Below, piece after piece: positions 36,311-45,468 of a DNA stretch of 64,000 nucleotides. The stretch covers positions 996,501 to 1,060,500 of the forward strand of contig NZ_CP123639.1 of assembly GCF_029889745.1 (NCBI RefSeq), read 5' to 3'. The notes under the pieces are model-generated. The model was not told the DNA's origin. It did no database searches and saw nothing but the letters and a program-made list of their open reading frames with translations. How positions within the stretch are numbered: the stretch's first letter is position 1; the number at the start of each line of letters is the position of its first letter. A program made the position numbers and the translations under genes. Origin of the DNA: Ligilactobacillus faecis. GTDB lineage: Bacteria; Bacillota; Bacilli; Lactobacillales; Lactobacillaceae.

Positions 36311-37198
36311 ATGTCAGAAGTACCAATGAGTGAATTAAATAACGGAGTCAAAATGCCAACGCTAGGTTTTGGTGTCTTCCAAGTCCCTGAACCAGCTCAA
36401 GCTAAAAAAGCGGTGGCGCAAGCGTTAGCGACTGGTTATCGTTTGATCGATACAGCCCAAGCTTATCAAAATGAAGAAGCTGTTGGACAAGCGATCAAAG
36501 AGAGTAATGTTTCACGGGAAGATGTTTTTGTGACTTCAAAACTTTGGGTCTCAAATTTCAACTACGAATTAGCTAAGCAAGGGATCGATGCTTCCTTAGC
36601 TAAGCTTGGCACCGATTATATCGATCTTTATTTGCTCCATCAACCATATGGTGACACGATGGGCGCTTGGCGTGCGCTAGAAGAAGCTTATCATGCTGGC
36701 AAGATCAGAGCCCTTGGTGTTTCCAATTTTGCACCTGATCAATTAAAAAATCTAGCTTTGACGATGCCAGTGATGCCAACAGTCAACCAGATCGAGATCA
36801 ACCCTTGGTATCAACAAGAACAAGCCGTTGACTTTGCCCAAAGTATCGGTGTTAGAGCTGAAGCTTGGGCTCCATTTGCTGAAGGGAAAAATGGGATCTT
36901 TACAAACGAAGTGATCACACAGATCGCAAATGCGCATGGAAAATCAAATGGACAAGTCATCTTACGCTGGCTCTTACAACGTGGGATCACAGTGATCCCT
37001 AAATCAGTGCATCAAGAGAGAATGCAAGAAAATATCGATGTCTTTGACTTTGAATTAACAAAGGAAGAAATGACCTTGATGGCGACGCTCAATAAAAATG
37101 AGAGTCAATTCTTTGATCATCGTGACCCAGTGACGATCGAACAGATCTTTGGCTCAAGTTTGAAAAATGTTCAAGATAATGAAAGGAAGAAGATCTAA
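36311..37198 (+). CDS. Aldo/keto reductase
   Basis: 295 residues. NADPH-dependent AKR fold. Catalytic tetrad residues are visible as Asp and Tyr in DTAQAYQNE, Lys in TSKLWV and His in YLLHQPYG. The cofactor site PKSVHQERMQENIDVF is at the C-terminus. GGGGGGA precedes the ATG. It overlaps the next AKR gene by 1 nt, and the two products share most motifs, so they arose by duplication. They probably reduce small aldehydes or ketones such as methylglyoxal, or 2,5-diketogluconate-like compounds. Confidence 0.92.
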   Translation: MSEVPMSELNNGVKMPTLGFGVFQVPEPAQAKKAVAQALATGYRLIDTAQAYQNEEAVGQAIKESNVSREDVFVTSKLWVSNFNYELAKQGIDASLAKLGTDYIDLYLLHQPYGDTMGAWRALEEAYHAGKIRALGVSNFAPDQLKNLALTMPVMPTVNQIEINPWYQQEQAVDFAQSIGVRAEAWAPFAEGKNGIFTNEVITQIANAHGKSNGQVILRWLLQRGITVIPKSVHQERMQENIDVFDFELTKEEMTLMATLNKNESQFFDHRDPVTIEQIFGSSLKNVQDNERKKI

Positions 37199-38055
37199 TG
37201 TCAAAAACTTTCAAGTTAAATGATGGAAATGAGATCCCAGCTCTTGGCTTTGGTGTCTTTCAAGTTCCAGCTGATGGTTCAACCAAAGAGGCTGTCTTAA
37301 CAGCTTTGAAAGCTGGTTATCGGCATATCGATACAGCTGTTGCTTATTTTAACGAGCAAGAAGTCGGTGAAGCGATCCGCGAAAGTGGGGTCCCACGTGA
37401 TGAGATCTGGGTCACAAGTAAATTGTGGTTCCAAGACTATAAGTATGAAGATGCCAAAAAAGCGCTCGACCTTTCGTTTAGAAAGTTAGGGCTTGAGTAT
37501 ATCGACCTTTATCTTTTACACCAACCGTATGGACCAGTCGAAGAAGCTTGGCAGGCGTTAGAAGAAGCTAAACAAGCTGGTAAAGTTCGTTCGATCGGTG
37601 TTTCCAACATGACACCTAAACTTTATCAAAAGTATGTGCCACACTTTAACGAAAAACCAGCAGTCGACCAAGTTGAGTTCAATCCATATTTCCAACAAAA
37701 AGAATTACGTCAGCTCTTAGCCAAAGATGATGTTGTGTTAGAGGCTTGGGCGCCTTTAGGTCAAGGAGATCAAGGGCTCTTGTCAGAACCCCTTTTACAA
37801 AAGTTAGCGCAAAAATATGAGAAAAATGTGGGCCAGATCATCTTGCGCTTTGAGCATCAAGAAGGGGTGATCGTTTTTCCAAAATCGGTTCACGCAGAGC
37901 GGATCAAAACGAACCAAGAGATCTTTGACTTTACGCTAAACAGTGCGGAAATGGATGCGATCCGTGCCTTAGATAAAGGTCATGGACGCCACGATCCAGA
38001 TGCACCTGGTGTGGAAGAGATGTTGCGTCAATATGATGTTCACGCAAACGATTAA
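37198..38055 (+). CDS. Aldo/keto reductase, second copy
   Basis: 285 residues. The tetrad is DTAVAYFNE, TSKLWF and YLLHQPYG; the cofactor loop is FPKSVHAERIKTNQEIFDF. It starts at the last base of the upstream AKR stop codon, so it is translationally coupled. It is followed 7 nt later by the terminator hairpin that an IS1182 element has entered. Confidence 0.92.
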   Translation: MSKTFKLNDGNEIPALGFGVFQVPADGSTKEAVLTALKAGYRHIDTAVAYFNEQEVGEAIRESGVPRDEIWVTSKLWFQDYKYEDAKKALDLSFRKLGLEYIDLYLLHQPYGPVEEAWQALEEAKQAGKVRSIGVSNMTPKLYQKYVPHFNEKPAVDQVEFNPYFQQKELRQLLAKDDVVLEAWAPLGQGDQGLLSEPLLQKLAQKYEKNVGQIILRFEHQEGVIVFPKSVHAERIKTNQEIFDFTLNSAEMDAIRALDKGHGRHDPDAPGVEEMLRQYDVHAND

Positions 38056-38062
38056 ATAAAAA

Positions 38063-38089
38063 AAGTTTCTGAGGTCAGCTCAGAAACTT
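38063..38089. terminator. Left copy of a duplicated terminator hairpin (27-bp target duplication)
   Basis: Two 11-bp arms (AAGTTTCTGAG / CTCAGAAACTT) around a GTCAG loop. It terminates the AKR operon. The identical 27 bp occur at 39608-39634 on the other side of the IS element. Confidence 0.9.
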
Positions 38090-39607
38090 CAGAATGTAGA
38101 CTAAGTCATCAGAGTATGTGCTCTGGTGACTTTTTTTTGTATAATTAAAGAAAACGGTTACGGAGGTGCTCATTATGCTTCACAAAAGTGATCCCAATCT
38201 CAAACGCTGTGAATATGCTCGTACTTCTCTAGATGATTTGGTCCCAAAAGATCATTTACTCCGTAAAATTGATCAAATTATTGATTTCTCTTTTATTTAT
38301 GATCTTGTCGAAGATTCCTATTGTAAAAATAATGGTCGTCCTAGTCTTGACCCTGTACTACTCATAAAGATTCCTTTGATCCAAAATCTATTTGGTATTC
38401 GTTCTATGCGTCAAACGATCAAAGAAATTCAAGTTAATGTCGCTTATCGATGGTTTCTAGGACTAGGTTTAAATGATCCTGTTCCTCATTTCTCTACCTA
38501 CGGTAAAAATTATAAAAGAAGATTTGCTGAAAGCCATGTAATAGAAGCTATTTTTGCTCATATTTTGAAACTCTGTTTAGAAAATGATCTTATCGACACA
38601 ACTGATATCTTTATTGATGGAACTCATTTGAAAGCTGCTGCTAACAGCCGTAAATATACTACTGAAGTTATTGAAACTAAGTCAAAATTTATGAGTGAAG
38701 ATCTCGAAAAAGAAATAAATGTAGATAGAGCTAAACATCAAAAGAAACCCTTAAAAGAAGAAAAACCTAAAAAAAAACTAGACAAGTAAAAATATCTAAA
38801 ACTGATCCTGATAGTGGATGGTTTCATAAGGGTGAACACAAACAGGTTTTTGCCTATAACGTTCAAGCTGCCTGTGATAAAAATGGGTGGCTCTTAGCTT
38901 ATGTGGTCGGTGCGGGAAATATCCATGATACGCAACTTTTTCCTGAAATATTTGAAAAAGTACGGAAGTACGACCCACAATATATTATCGCTGATTCTGG
39001 CTATAAAACACCCACGATCGCACACTTTTTACTATCTCAAGGCATAATTCCCATTCTTCCTTATAAACGCCCAAGGGGCAAAGTTGGTACGCTTAGACCC
39101 AAAGATTTTGTTTATGATGAATATTATGATTGTTATTTATGTCCTGGCGATCAAATCTTAATGTACTCCACAACTAATCGAAGTGGTTATCGTGAATATA
39201 AAAGTGATCCTACAATCTGTGAAAAATGTCCTTTACTGCACAAATGTACACAAAGTAAAAATCATCAAAGAGTTATCGCTCGTCATGTTTGGCAAGATAG
39301 TATGGAAAAATGTGAGGATATCAGGCATCAAACTGGCTCAAAATTAAAGTATGAAGCGCGAAAGGAGACGATCGAAAGAAATTTTGGTTCGGCAAAAGAA
39401 TATCACAACTTGAGATACGCCCGAGAAGTAGGAATTGATAAAATTCTAGCTAAAGTTGGGTTGATATTTGCGTGCCTAAATCTAAAAAAATTGGTAAAAA
39501 TACTGGGGAAAAACCCTGTTATATTCGTATATTTCAAAGTATATAGTTATAAAAATACATAAAAAAACAAACTCTATCCGATTTGAATAGAGTTTGTCTA
39601 CGTTCTG
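38090..39607 (+). mobile_element. IS1182-family element, 1518 bp
   Basis: Ends are CAGAATGTAGAC (38090-38101) and, read inward from the right, CAGAACGTAGAC (39607-39596), 11 of 12 identical. The 27 bp on each side are exact copies of one another. Inside are an insulating terminator (38103-38138), the transposase gene (frame broken at an A9 run) and a second hairpin before the right end (39568-39597). The target was the terminator between the AKR operon and a convergent small gene. Confidence 0.88.
38175..39562 (+). pseudogene. IS1182-family transposase, frame change at A9
   Basis: The N-terminal part starts at ATG 38175 with GGAGG 8 nt upstream. It carries the IS1182 N-terminus (RPSLDPVLLIKIPLIQNLFGIRSMRQ) and the first acidic site (FIDGTHLKAAANSRK), then stops at 38789. 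The C-terminal part continues one base back (-1) from the run of nine A at 38769-38777 through KISKTDPDSGWFHKGEHKQ to ERNFGSAKEYHNLRYAR. The break is exactly at the run. Either one A was lost or gained, or -1 slippage on the A-run makes the full transposase. IS1182 elements are normally single-ORF, so decay is likelier. Confidence 0.75.
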
Positions 39608-39634
39608 AAGTTTCTGAGGTCAGCTCAGAAACTT
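39608..39634. terminator. Right copy of the duplicated terminator hairpin
   Basis: Identical to 38063-38089 and followed by T on the plus strand. On the minus strand it overlaps the last codons of the 55-residue gene at 39620-39787; that gene's stop codon is inside the stem-loop. Confidence 0.9.
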
Positions 39635-39787
39635 TTTTAGTATTTGGCCTAAAAGAAAGCATGCGTTCAAAAAAATAAGACTGACTAAAGTTGTACTTGT
39701 AAAGGGAAAAAGACCTAAATAAACGCCTAAAAACGTCCCCAAAAGAGAAGCTAGAAAAAAGATCAAACTCAAGCGGTATTTTTTCAT
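39620..39787 (-). CDS. 55-residue membrane protein
   Basis: ATG 39787-39785 has AAAGGAG 8 nt upstream. The product begins MKKYRLSLIFFLASLLGTFL and has two hydrophobic segments with a short basic start and KKFLS end, so it probably spans the membrane twice with both ends inside. The final codons and stop lie in the terminator hairpin shared with the AKR operon before the IS arrived. Downstream of a MerR regulator (same strand) with about 94 nt between. No family recognised. Confidence 0.6.
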   Translation of the reverse strand: MKKYRLSLIFFLASLLGTFLGVYLGLFPFTSTTLVSLIFLNACFLLGQILKKFLS

Positions 39788-39880
39788 CGCAAACGCTCCT
39801 TTCTTACCTTGAGCATAACAAGAAGTAAATGCTCAAGTAAAGAAGCAAGCTTAGCCAAAATGAGCGCTCAAAATTTAAAC

Positions 39881-40297
39881 TCAGTTTCGTTCCCAGAGCC
39901 GTTCGATCGTTGGGTTATCGTGGTCTTTAGTATTGAATTTAGCTAAATGTTCATCGAAGTTGTCAAGTTTATAACGCAAGAGCGCTTGAGCTTGTGCCAG
40001 TTCTTCGATCTTTTCATTGATGTCAGCTAATTGAGCCCGTAAGATCGCTTTTTGTTCGGTCGCTGCATCAACTTGAGATGCTTTTTGTGAAAGTCGCGTG
40101 TACTTTTGTAAAGCGTTGATCGGCATTCCCGTTTTGCGCAACGTTTTAACGAGATAGATCCAGTTGAGATCAGTCGTTTTATAGTCACGGTAACCATTTT
40201 TATCACGGGCGATCGGGGGAATGATCCCGATCCGTTCATAATAACGTAGAGTATCGATCGAAAGTCCAAATAACTGTGAAACGTCTTTTGCTTACAT
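39881..40297 (-). pseudogene. MerR-family regulator with TAA at codon 2
   Basis: From ATG 40297-40295 the second codon is TAA (40294-40292). After it the frame is open for a complete MerR protein of about 138 codons: KDVSQLFGLSIDTLRYYERIG, then IARDKNGYRDYKTTDLNWIYLVKTLRKTGMP and a coiled-coil dimerisation helix. CAA to TAA would explain it. No in-frame ATG, GTG or TTG is available before the helix-turn-helix; the next (TTG 40141) is too late to keep DNA binding. The gene is probably inactive, or it starts at a nonstandard codon. Confidence 0.75.
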
Positions 40298-40405
40298 AAA
40301 GTGCCTACTTTCAGATTTTATAATTTTATTATAAGCGCCCGAGTGAACTTCAGTGTTAGTAAAAAGCTCAAGTATAATAAAGATAAAAAATAGAGGTAGA
40401 GTCAA

Positions 40406-41572
40406 GTGCAAGCATTAACAGAACAACTTCAAGTTTTGTCAAAAGAAGGTTGGGATAAGCAGGCCCAAGCAAATTATGTACGTTATGTAAATCAAGAACA
40501 AATGGAGCTGGCTGAATGTTTTAGGCAAGTTCATCTAGTTGGTTCACCTTTATATACGCAAATGCTTCAAGTCGCGCGTCTTAGTCCAAGAGAAAAGTTG
40601 GCGCTCATCTTGCGCCAACTGGGAGCGTATGTTGATGAATATGATTTTTTACAGCTCTCTGTCCGAGCCAAATATACGTTTGACCCTGAGCTAGCGCCAC
40701 TGGCGCCTTTTTATGTTTTGGTCAGAAGTTATGTTTTACGACTTTACGGTCGGGCGAAAAGGAAAAGTCAGCCGTTTTTGCAAGAATTTGCCCAAACAAA
40801 TGACCGCAATGCTTTTAGCAGCCAGTTGAATCTACTGCGGACGTATTTAGATCGCCAAGCGCTTAGTTATTTGCGGACGAAGTATCTAACTGAAGCAAAC
40901 GATTTAGCGCGTTTACTATGCTATGCCAAACAGACAGGTTGTGCGCTTGATTTTGAGACAGGGGCGAGTTTTCACAATCGGTGTTTAAAGACGACACACG
41001 CTTATTTGCCTAAAAATATGAAAGTCCAATTAGCTAAAACCGATACGACTGGCTATTTTAACTTAAAAAATAACGCGCGCATGATCGAATACATCGTCTC
41101 CCTTGAAAGTTTGAATTTTGTCAGCCAATGGAACGTGCTCAAAAAAAGAGCAGATCAAACGTACGAATCCGATCCTAAATGTTACGACCTCTTTGAGTTA
41201 GAAGAGATCGCTAACACAGAATCGTTCAACTACGGGATCCCGTATGGTCGCGGGACCGTGCCTTTTTGGTATCGGGCTTCGCATGCTGAACTTGATGGTG
41301 TCAGTCAACTCGATAGCCAAGTGCGCCGAGCAGCTAAAAAGAAATGGCGTTATTTAAAAGACGCGCGCCAAACTAAAGCCGGGCTAGCTTATGCCGATAT
41401 CGTCAATCAAGGTGGCTTGACAGATCTTTTTTTGTGGCGAAGTATTTCCCAGGAAAAGCGCTTGTCTCTTTACCAAGCATATGTAGACTATCTGCGCCAA
41501 ACCGACCAAAAAGCTCCCGGGATCACAGCATTTTTGACAAAGACCGATCGGTGGTATAAAGCATCAAACTAA
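40406..41572 (+). CDS. Uncharacterised 388-residue protein
   Basis: Starts at GTG 40406 with AGAGGT about 8 nt upstream. It is a soluble, largely helical, basic protein with many Arg, Tyr and Leu and no signal peptide or membrane segment. Segments such as ESFNYGIPYGRGTVPFWYRASHAELDGVSQLD suggest a folded domain in the second half. It resembles DUF3114-type proteins confined to Lactobacillales in size and style, but that is a weak impression. Monocistronic, divergent from the MerR pseudogene, with its own terminator. Confidence 0.6.
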   Translation: MQALTEQLQVLSKEGWDKQAQANYVRYVNQEQMELAECFRQVHLVGSPLYTQMLQVARLSPREKLALILRQLGAYVDEYDFLQLSVRAKYTFDPELAPLAPFYVLVRSYVLRLYGRAKRKSQPFLQEFAQTNDRNAFSSQLNLLRTYLDRQALSYLRTKYLTEANDLARLLCYAKQTGCALDFETGASFHNRCLKTTHAYLPKNMKVQLAKTDTTGYFNLKNNARMIEYIVSLESLNFVSQWNVLKKRADQTYESDPKCYDLFELEEIANTESFNYGIPYGRGTVPFWYRASHAELDGVSQLDSQVRRAAKKKWRYLKDARQTKAGLAYADIVNQGGLTDLFLWRSISQEKRLSLYQAYVDYLRQTDQKAPGITAFLTKTDRWYKASN

Positions 41573-41593
41573 ATTTTAGTTTGGTGCTTTTTT
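41560..41593 (+). terminator. Terminator of the 388-residue protein gene
   Basis: GCATCAAACTAAA pairs with TTTAGTTTGGTGC (one G-U), followed by T. The stop codon is inside the stem. It also abuts the convergent LysR gene. Confidence 0.8.
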
Positions 41594-42486
41594 TAGTGTA
41601 ATTTGCTTGCGAGCGAGGCAAGAGACAATTTGCCGTTTGAAAAAAGGGCCACTTGATAGGGCTTAGGCAAGGTGAGCTTTTTGGAAGCTAATTCTTTATA
41701 AAGTGCGCTTTTTTGCTGATGCTTGGCGAGAAATTCAGGCAAGATCGTGACTGAATTAAACGGTTTATGACTGATAAGATAGCTGATAAAGTCAAAACAA
41801 TTAACAGTTTGGATCAAAGGACGAGAAAGCAAGGCACGGTCAAATAAATGCTCTAACTGCGGTGCAAGGGCACTGTATTCGGGATGGAGAATAAAACGCG
41901 TATCTTTTAGATCGGTGATCTGCAAGGTTGAAGTGGCTACTTTTTGTAAAGCTTGATTTTGTTTAGCGTAAACAACATAGTAAGGTTCTGAGCGGAGCAG
42001 GTGTTTTTCATAACTATGTGTCAGTTTATTTTCTAAAAAATCATTCATGAAAATGATATCTAAAAGGCCGTAGTTGAATTTTTCGATCAATTCAGACGTC
42101 TGATTGGTCAAAAGCAGTTGTTGTTTTTCAAGGGGTAAAGTGCTAAAAAAGTGGGGATACAATAAGGCAGCGATACTGTCCAATGCACCGATCTGTAGAC
42201 ATTCAAGCTGAGGTTCAGCTTGGTCTGACTCAGTTGCGTAAAGTGCATCAAAATCGTGAAGCACTTTGAGCGCTTGTTGATAAAAGGTTTGGCCAGTCAT
42301 AGTGAGCATCATTCCATGTGCAGAGCGGATGAATAACTTTGCCTGAAAGTGTTCTTCTAGTTGCTGGATCTTTTTACTGATAGCAGGCTGTGAGAGTGAG
42401 AGGATCGTACTGCTTTTGCTGATACTTTGCGTTTTGGCAACAGTAGTAAAGACATATAACAAATCGATATTTAGTGAACTGTACAT
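41593..42486 (-). CDS. LysR-family transcriptional regulator
   Basis: 297 residues. The N-terminal winged helix (NIDLLYVFTTVAKTQSISKSS, LSQPAISKKIQQLEEHFQAKLFIR) and the periplasmic-binding-like effector domain give a standard LysR protein. It is divergent from the truncated gene at 42603, with about 116 nt of shared promoter region, so it probably controls the interrupted locus extending to the ATP-grasp gene. Effector unknown. Confidence 0.9.
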   Translation of the reverse strand: MYSSLNIDLLYVFTTVAKTQSISKSSTILSLSQPAISKKIQQLEEHFQAKLFIRSAHGMMLTMTGQTFYQQALKVLHDFDALYATESDQAEPQLECLQIGALDSIAALLYPHFFSTLPLEKQQLLLTNQTSELIEKFNYGLLDIIFMNDFLENKLTHSYEKHLLRSEPYYVVYAKQNQALQKVATSTLQITDLKDTRFILHPEYSALAPQLEHLFDRALLSRPLIQTVNCFDFISYLISHKPFNSVTILPEFLAKHQQKSALYKELASKKLTLPKPYQVALFSNGKLSLASLASKLH

Positions 42487-42602
42487 AACTAAAGCCCCTT
42501 TTTGCTTAGATATAACGATTGATTATAACGAGGTATTATATATTGTTAATTCCCAATAATCAAATAAAATGATATTCTAGCGAGAAAATGGGGGGAGAGC
42601 CG

Positions 42603-43097
42603 TTGGAAGAAAGAGAAGTTTTTAAAAAATATCAGTGCAAAGATCTTACGACCCATAAATTGACGCAAGGCAAGTGGTTTATCGGTTCAGCCTTGCAAGC
42701 TGTTGCTTATCCTGATCTGAATAAAGGTTGTTACTACTATCATCAACCAACGATCTGGACGCGGATGCTTCAAGTTGATCCGATCAATCCTTATTGGGAG
42801 ATCCATAATGAAACTGAAAATTTTTTGTTGGTAGATGGTTCAAACAAAGAGGCAACTGCTTTATTAGAAGATGTTCTTACTGAATATTTCCAAAAAAAGA
42901 GCGAAAAACCGCTCAAACTCTACTCGTTTGGCGTTGGAAAAAGACGGCTATTTGCTGGAAAAGTCGTCGAAACTGAATTGGAGATCCCTTTTTATATCGA
43001 TAAGATTCGGGTCGGTAATTATCGTAAAGTTTTTGTGCAGATCGAAGGTCGTTTTTATCCACTGCTTGACTGGGGCTGGGAAAAAACTCAGTTCTAA
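42603..43097 (+). pseudogene. 5' part of an IS-interrupted gene, unidentified
   Basis: TTG 42603 is preferred: GGGGGGAG (42590-42597) is 5 nt upstream, whereas the ATG at 42588 overlaps that site. The reading frame enters the left inverted repeat of the IS1182 element at about 43068-43072, so the last ten or so codons (WGWEKTQF) are IS sequence and the true C-terminus is missing. Visible host part: about 155 residues with aromatic-rich segments (CYYYHQPTIWTRML, DPINPYWEIHNETENFLLVDGS). No family recognised. It may be the 5' part of the gene seen again at 44902-45414 and 47072-47166. Confidence 0.55.
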
Positions 43098-44897
43098 TAA
43101 AGAAAGAGGCTCACGTCGAATTTTTTCAACGTGAGCCTTTTCATATGATCGATCTCTTGCTAATATTAAGTTGTCCAAAAATAATAAAGGAGAGACCTAC
43201 CATGTATAAAAATTATAACACATCTGAATTAGAATTGGATATCACTTATTCAATGAAATTACCTGCTGATCATATTGCTGTTTTGATCAGTCATTTTGTT
43301 GATTCGATCCCCCAAGATATTCTTTTAGAGGACACTTCACATACCGGTCGTCCAGCTTTTCATCCAGCTATGCTTTTAAAAATGACTTTATTTGCTTACC
43401 ATGAATCCGTCTTTTCTGGTAGAAAGATCGCTAAATTGAATCAATACTATCTTCCAATGATGTGGTTAAGCGGAAATACTTCTGTTAGTTATAAGACTAT
43501 CAATAACTTCCGGTCAAGTGATCATGCTAAAGAAATCATCGAAAAAGCCTTTGTGCTGTTTACCTTGCTTCTATCTAAAAATGGTATGTTAGATGCCGAT
43601 GAAGCTTTATTTATTGATGGTACTAAATTAGAAGCTGATGCTAATCGCTATAGTTTTACCTGGAAAAATGCTTCTGATAAGTTTGAAAAGTCGCTTGATG
43701 AAAGAGTAGCTAAGACCTATGACGAGCTGATCCAACACCAAGTTGATATCGCTATTTCAAAAGATATGCTGGGGTCCAGTGATGCGATAAAGGAGCTTAT
43801 TAAGGGGACCGATCTTAAATTAGATGCGATTGAAGAAGATATCGCTACTGAACCTAAAGTCATAAAAGGTGGTTCAAAAAATAAGCGAGCTCGTCGAAGA
43901 CTAAAAAGCATCAAACGCAAACTCCAAACTGATCTTCTGCCAAGAAAAGAAAGATACGAACGTAATAGGAAGATCTTTCAGGGACGAAATAGCTTCTCAA
44001 AAACAGATAATGACGCTACTTTTATGCGTTTAAAGGAAGATCATATGAAAAATGGGCAACTAAAGCCTGCTTACAATTTACAGATCGCGACTAGCGGTCG
44101 CTTTGTCCTACATTATGATATATTTCCTAACCCAACGGACACACGGACATTAGTGCCATTTTTAAAATCTTTTACTAACTTAGAACTATTCAAATATATA
44201 GTGGCGGACGCTGGATATGGGAATGAAGCTAACTATCAGGCTGTTACTGATATGTTTGAAAAAATTCCCTTGATGCCCTATCCAATGTATCAAAAAGAAC
44301 AGAGTCGCAAATACAAAAAAGATCCACGCAATATCAAAAATTGGACATATCATGCAGAAGATGATTATTATACAGATCCTGACGGTGTAGTATTTAAGTT
44401 TCAAAGATACAGTTCAAGTGTGGACAAATATGGATTCAAAAGAAACTTTAAAGTTTACGTAGCTGATGTTTTCCAGGCCACTAAAGAACTTGAAAACTTA
44501 GCTAAGACACCTAAGGGCTATCAGCGAACTAAAGCCATAAATTATAACTGGGAATTTTTTAAAAATAGTGCCGCAGAAGACCTTTCAAGTGAAAAGGGTT
44601 CAAAGATCTACGCGAGAAGACGTACAGATGTTGAAACCATTTTCGGAGATATGAAGGGTAATTTTGGCGTACGCCGAGTACATGTTAGAGGAGAGAAAGC
44701 AGTTCGAAATGAGATCGGACTGATACTTTTGACGATCAATATATCAAAATTATGGCACCTATTCAAAGAAATAGGGGGAGGATTTTTGAAAAAACGATCC
44801 GAAAACAAGCATAAAAGAAAAATACCTGATCAAATTTCTCAAAAACGAGATTTGATCAGGTATTTTTAGTTCAGGCTAGTAGTTTTTTCCCAGCCCC
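43072..44897 (+). mobile_element. IS1182-family element, about 1.83 kb
   Basis: The first 17 nt (GGGGCTGGGAAAAAACT from 43072) recur inverted at the right end (44897 backwards). Four more bases outside (GACT / GACC) also nearly match, so the ends may be 43068-44901. Inside are an insulating terminator (43108-43142), one complete transposase gene and a long hairpin at its stop (44818-44868). No target duplication was seen. Confidence 0.85.
43202..44869 (+). CDS. IS1182-family transposase, complete
   Basis: 555 residues from ATG 43202 (GGAG upstream; the frame is open from 43145 without a site). The N-terminal domain is HTGRPAFHPAMLLKMTLFAY, the first acidic site is LFIDGTKLEADANRYSF, the second YIVADAGYGNE, and the C-terminal RRTDVETIFGDMKGNFGVRR carries the catalytic Glu. 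The protein has the usual long insertion and is intact, so this copy may be active. Confidence 0.92.
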   Translation: MYKNYNTSELELDITYSMKLPADHIAVLISHFVDSIPQDILLEDTSHTGRPAFHPAMLLKMTLFAYHESVFSGRKIAKLNQYYLPMMWLSGNTSVSYKTINNFRSSDHAKEIIEKAFVLFTLLLSKNGMLDADEALFIDGTKLEADANRYSFTWKNASDKFEKSLDERVAKTYDELIQHQVDIAISKDMLGSSDAIKELIKGTDLKLDAIEEDIATEPKVIKGGSKNKRARRRLKSIKRKLQTDLLPRKERYERNRKIFQGRNSFSKTDNDATFMRLKEDHMKNGQLKPAYNLQIATSGRFVLHYDIFPNPTDTRTLVPFLKSFTNLELFKYIVADAGYGNEANYQAVTDMFEKIPLMPYPMYQKEQSRKYKKDPRNIKNWTYHAEDDYYTDPDGVVFKFQRYSSSVDKYGFKRNFKVYVADVFQATKELENLAKTPKGYQRTKAINYNWEFFKNSAAEDLSSEKGSKIYARRRTDVETIFGDMKGNFGVRRVHVRGEKAVRNEIGLILLTINISKLWHLFKEIGGGFLKKRSENKHKRKIPDQISQKRDLIRYF

Positions 44898-44901
44898 GGT
44901 C

Positions 44902-45434
44902 AAAAAAACTATTTTGAGATCAATTTGAACTGCTCTTATCTTGAAATGGCAAGACGGCAATTAGCGTGCATTTTCTATGGGGAAAGGTACTTAAAATATA
45001 CCGAATATTTTGAGCTTACCCCAGCTAAGTTGATCACAGATCAAAGATATCTGCGCCTTATTTCTCTACTCGAAACAGTAGCTTTTTTAGAAAAACGCGC
45101 TTTTAAAACGACTGCTAGTTATTTAGGGCACACCGTAAAAAAGATCCATAAACTTTTGGCGCTACAAGTTTTCTTACTAAGGCTCCCATCAACTACTTTA
45201 CATGAACTCTTAGATGGAGCAGCACTTGAATCGGTAAAACAAGAAGTACATAAACTTGAAACATTTGAACTAGCAAACTTAGAGAAGTACGCACCAGAGA
45301 TCTTGGCTGATCGTTACGGGATCACCTTAGAAATGCAAACGGCTTTGCAAGGCAAGAAAGACTATGTGAGAAACTATACGCAAAAGACCGCTAAATATTT
45401 TGATATGATTCCCCTAGAGTGGACACGGAAATAA
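44902..45434 (+). pseudogene. Middle part of an IS-interrupted gene, unidentified
   Basis: The frame is open from inside the IS1182 right end and the only start codon near the host boundary is TTG 44925 with no ribosome binding site. The right end runs into the IS3 element at about 45411 (last codons PLEWTRK are IS sequence). Visible host part: about 165 residues, helical, with RQLACIFYGERYLKYTEYFELTP and KTTASYLGHTVKKIHKLLALQ, which may be a helix-turn-helix-like or scaffold helix pair. No family recognised. Confidence 0.55.
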
Positions 45435-45468
45435 TAAAGATTCTGTGATCACTCTAGGGGGATTTTTT

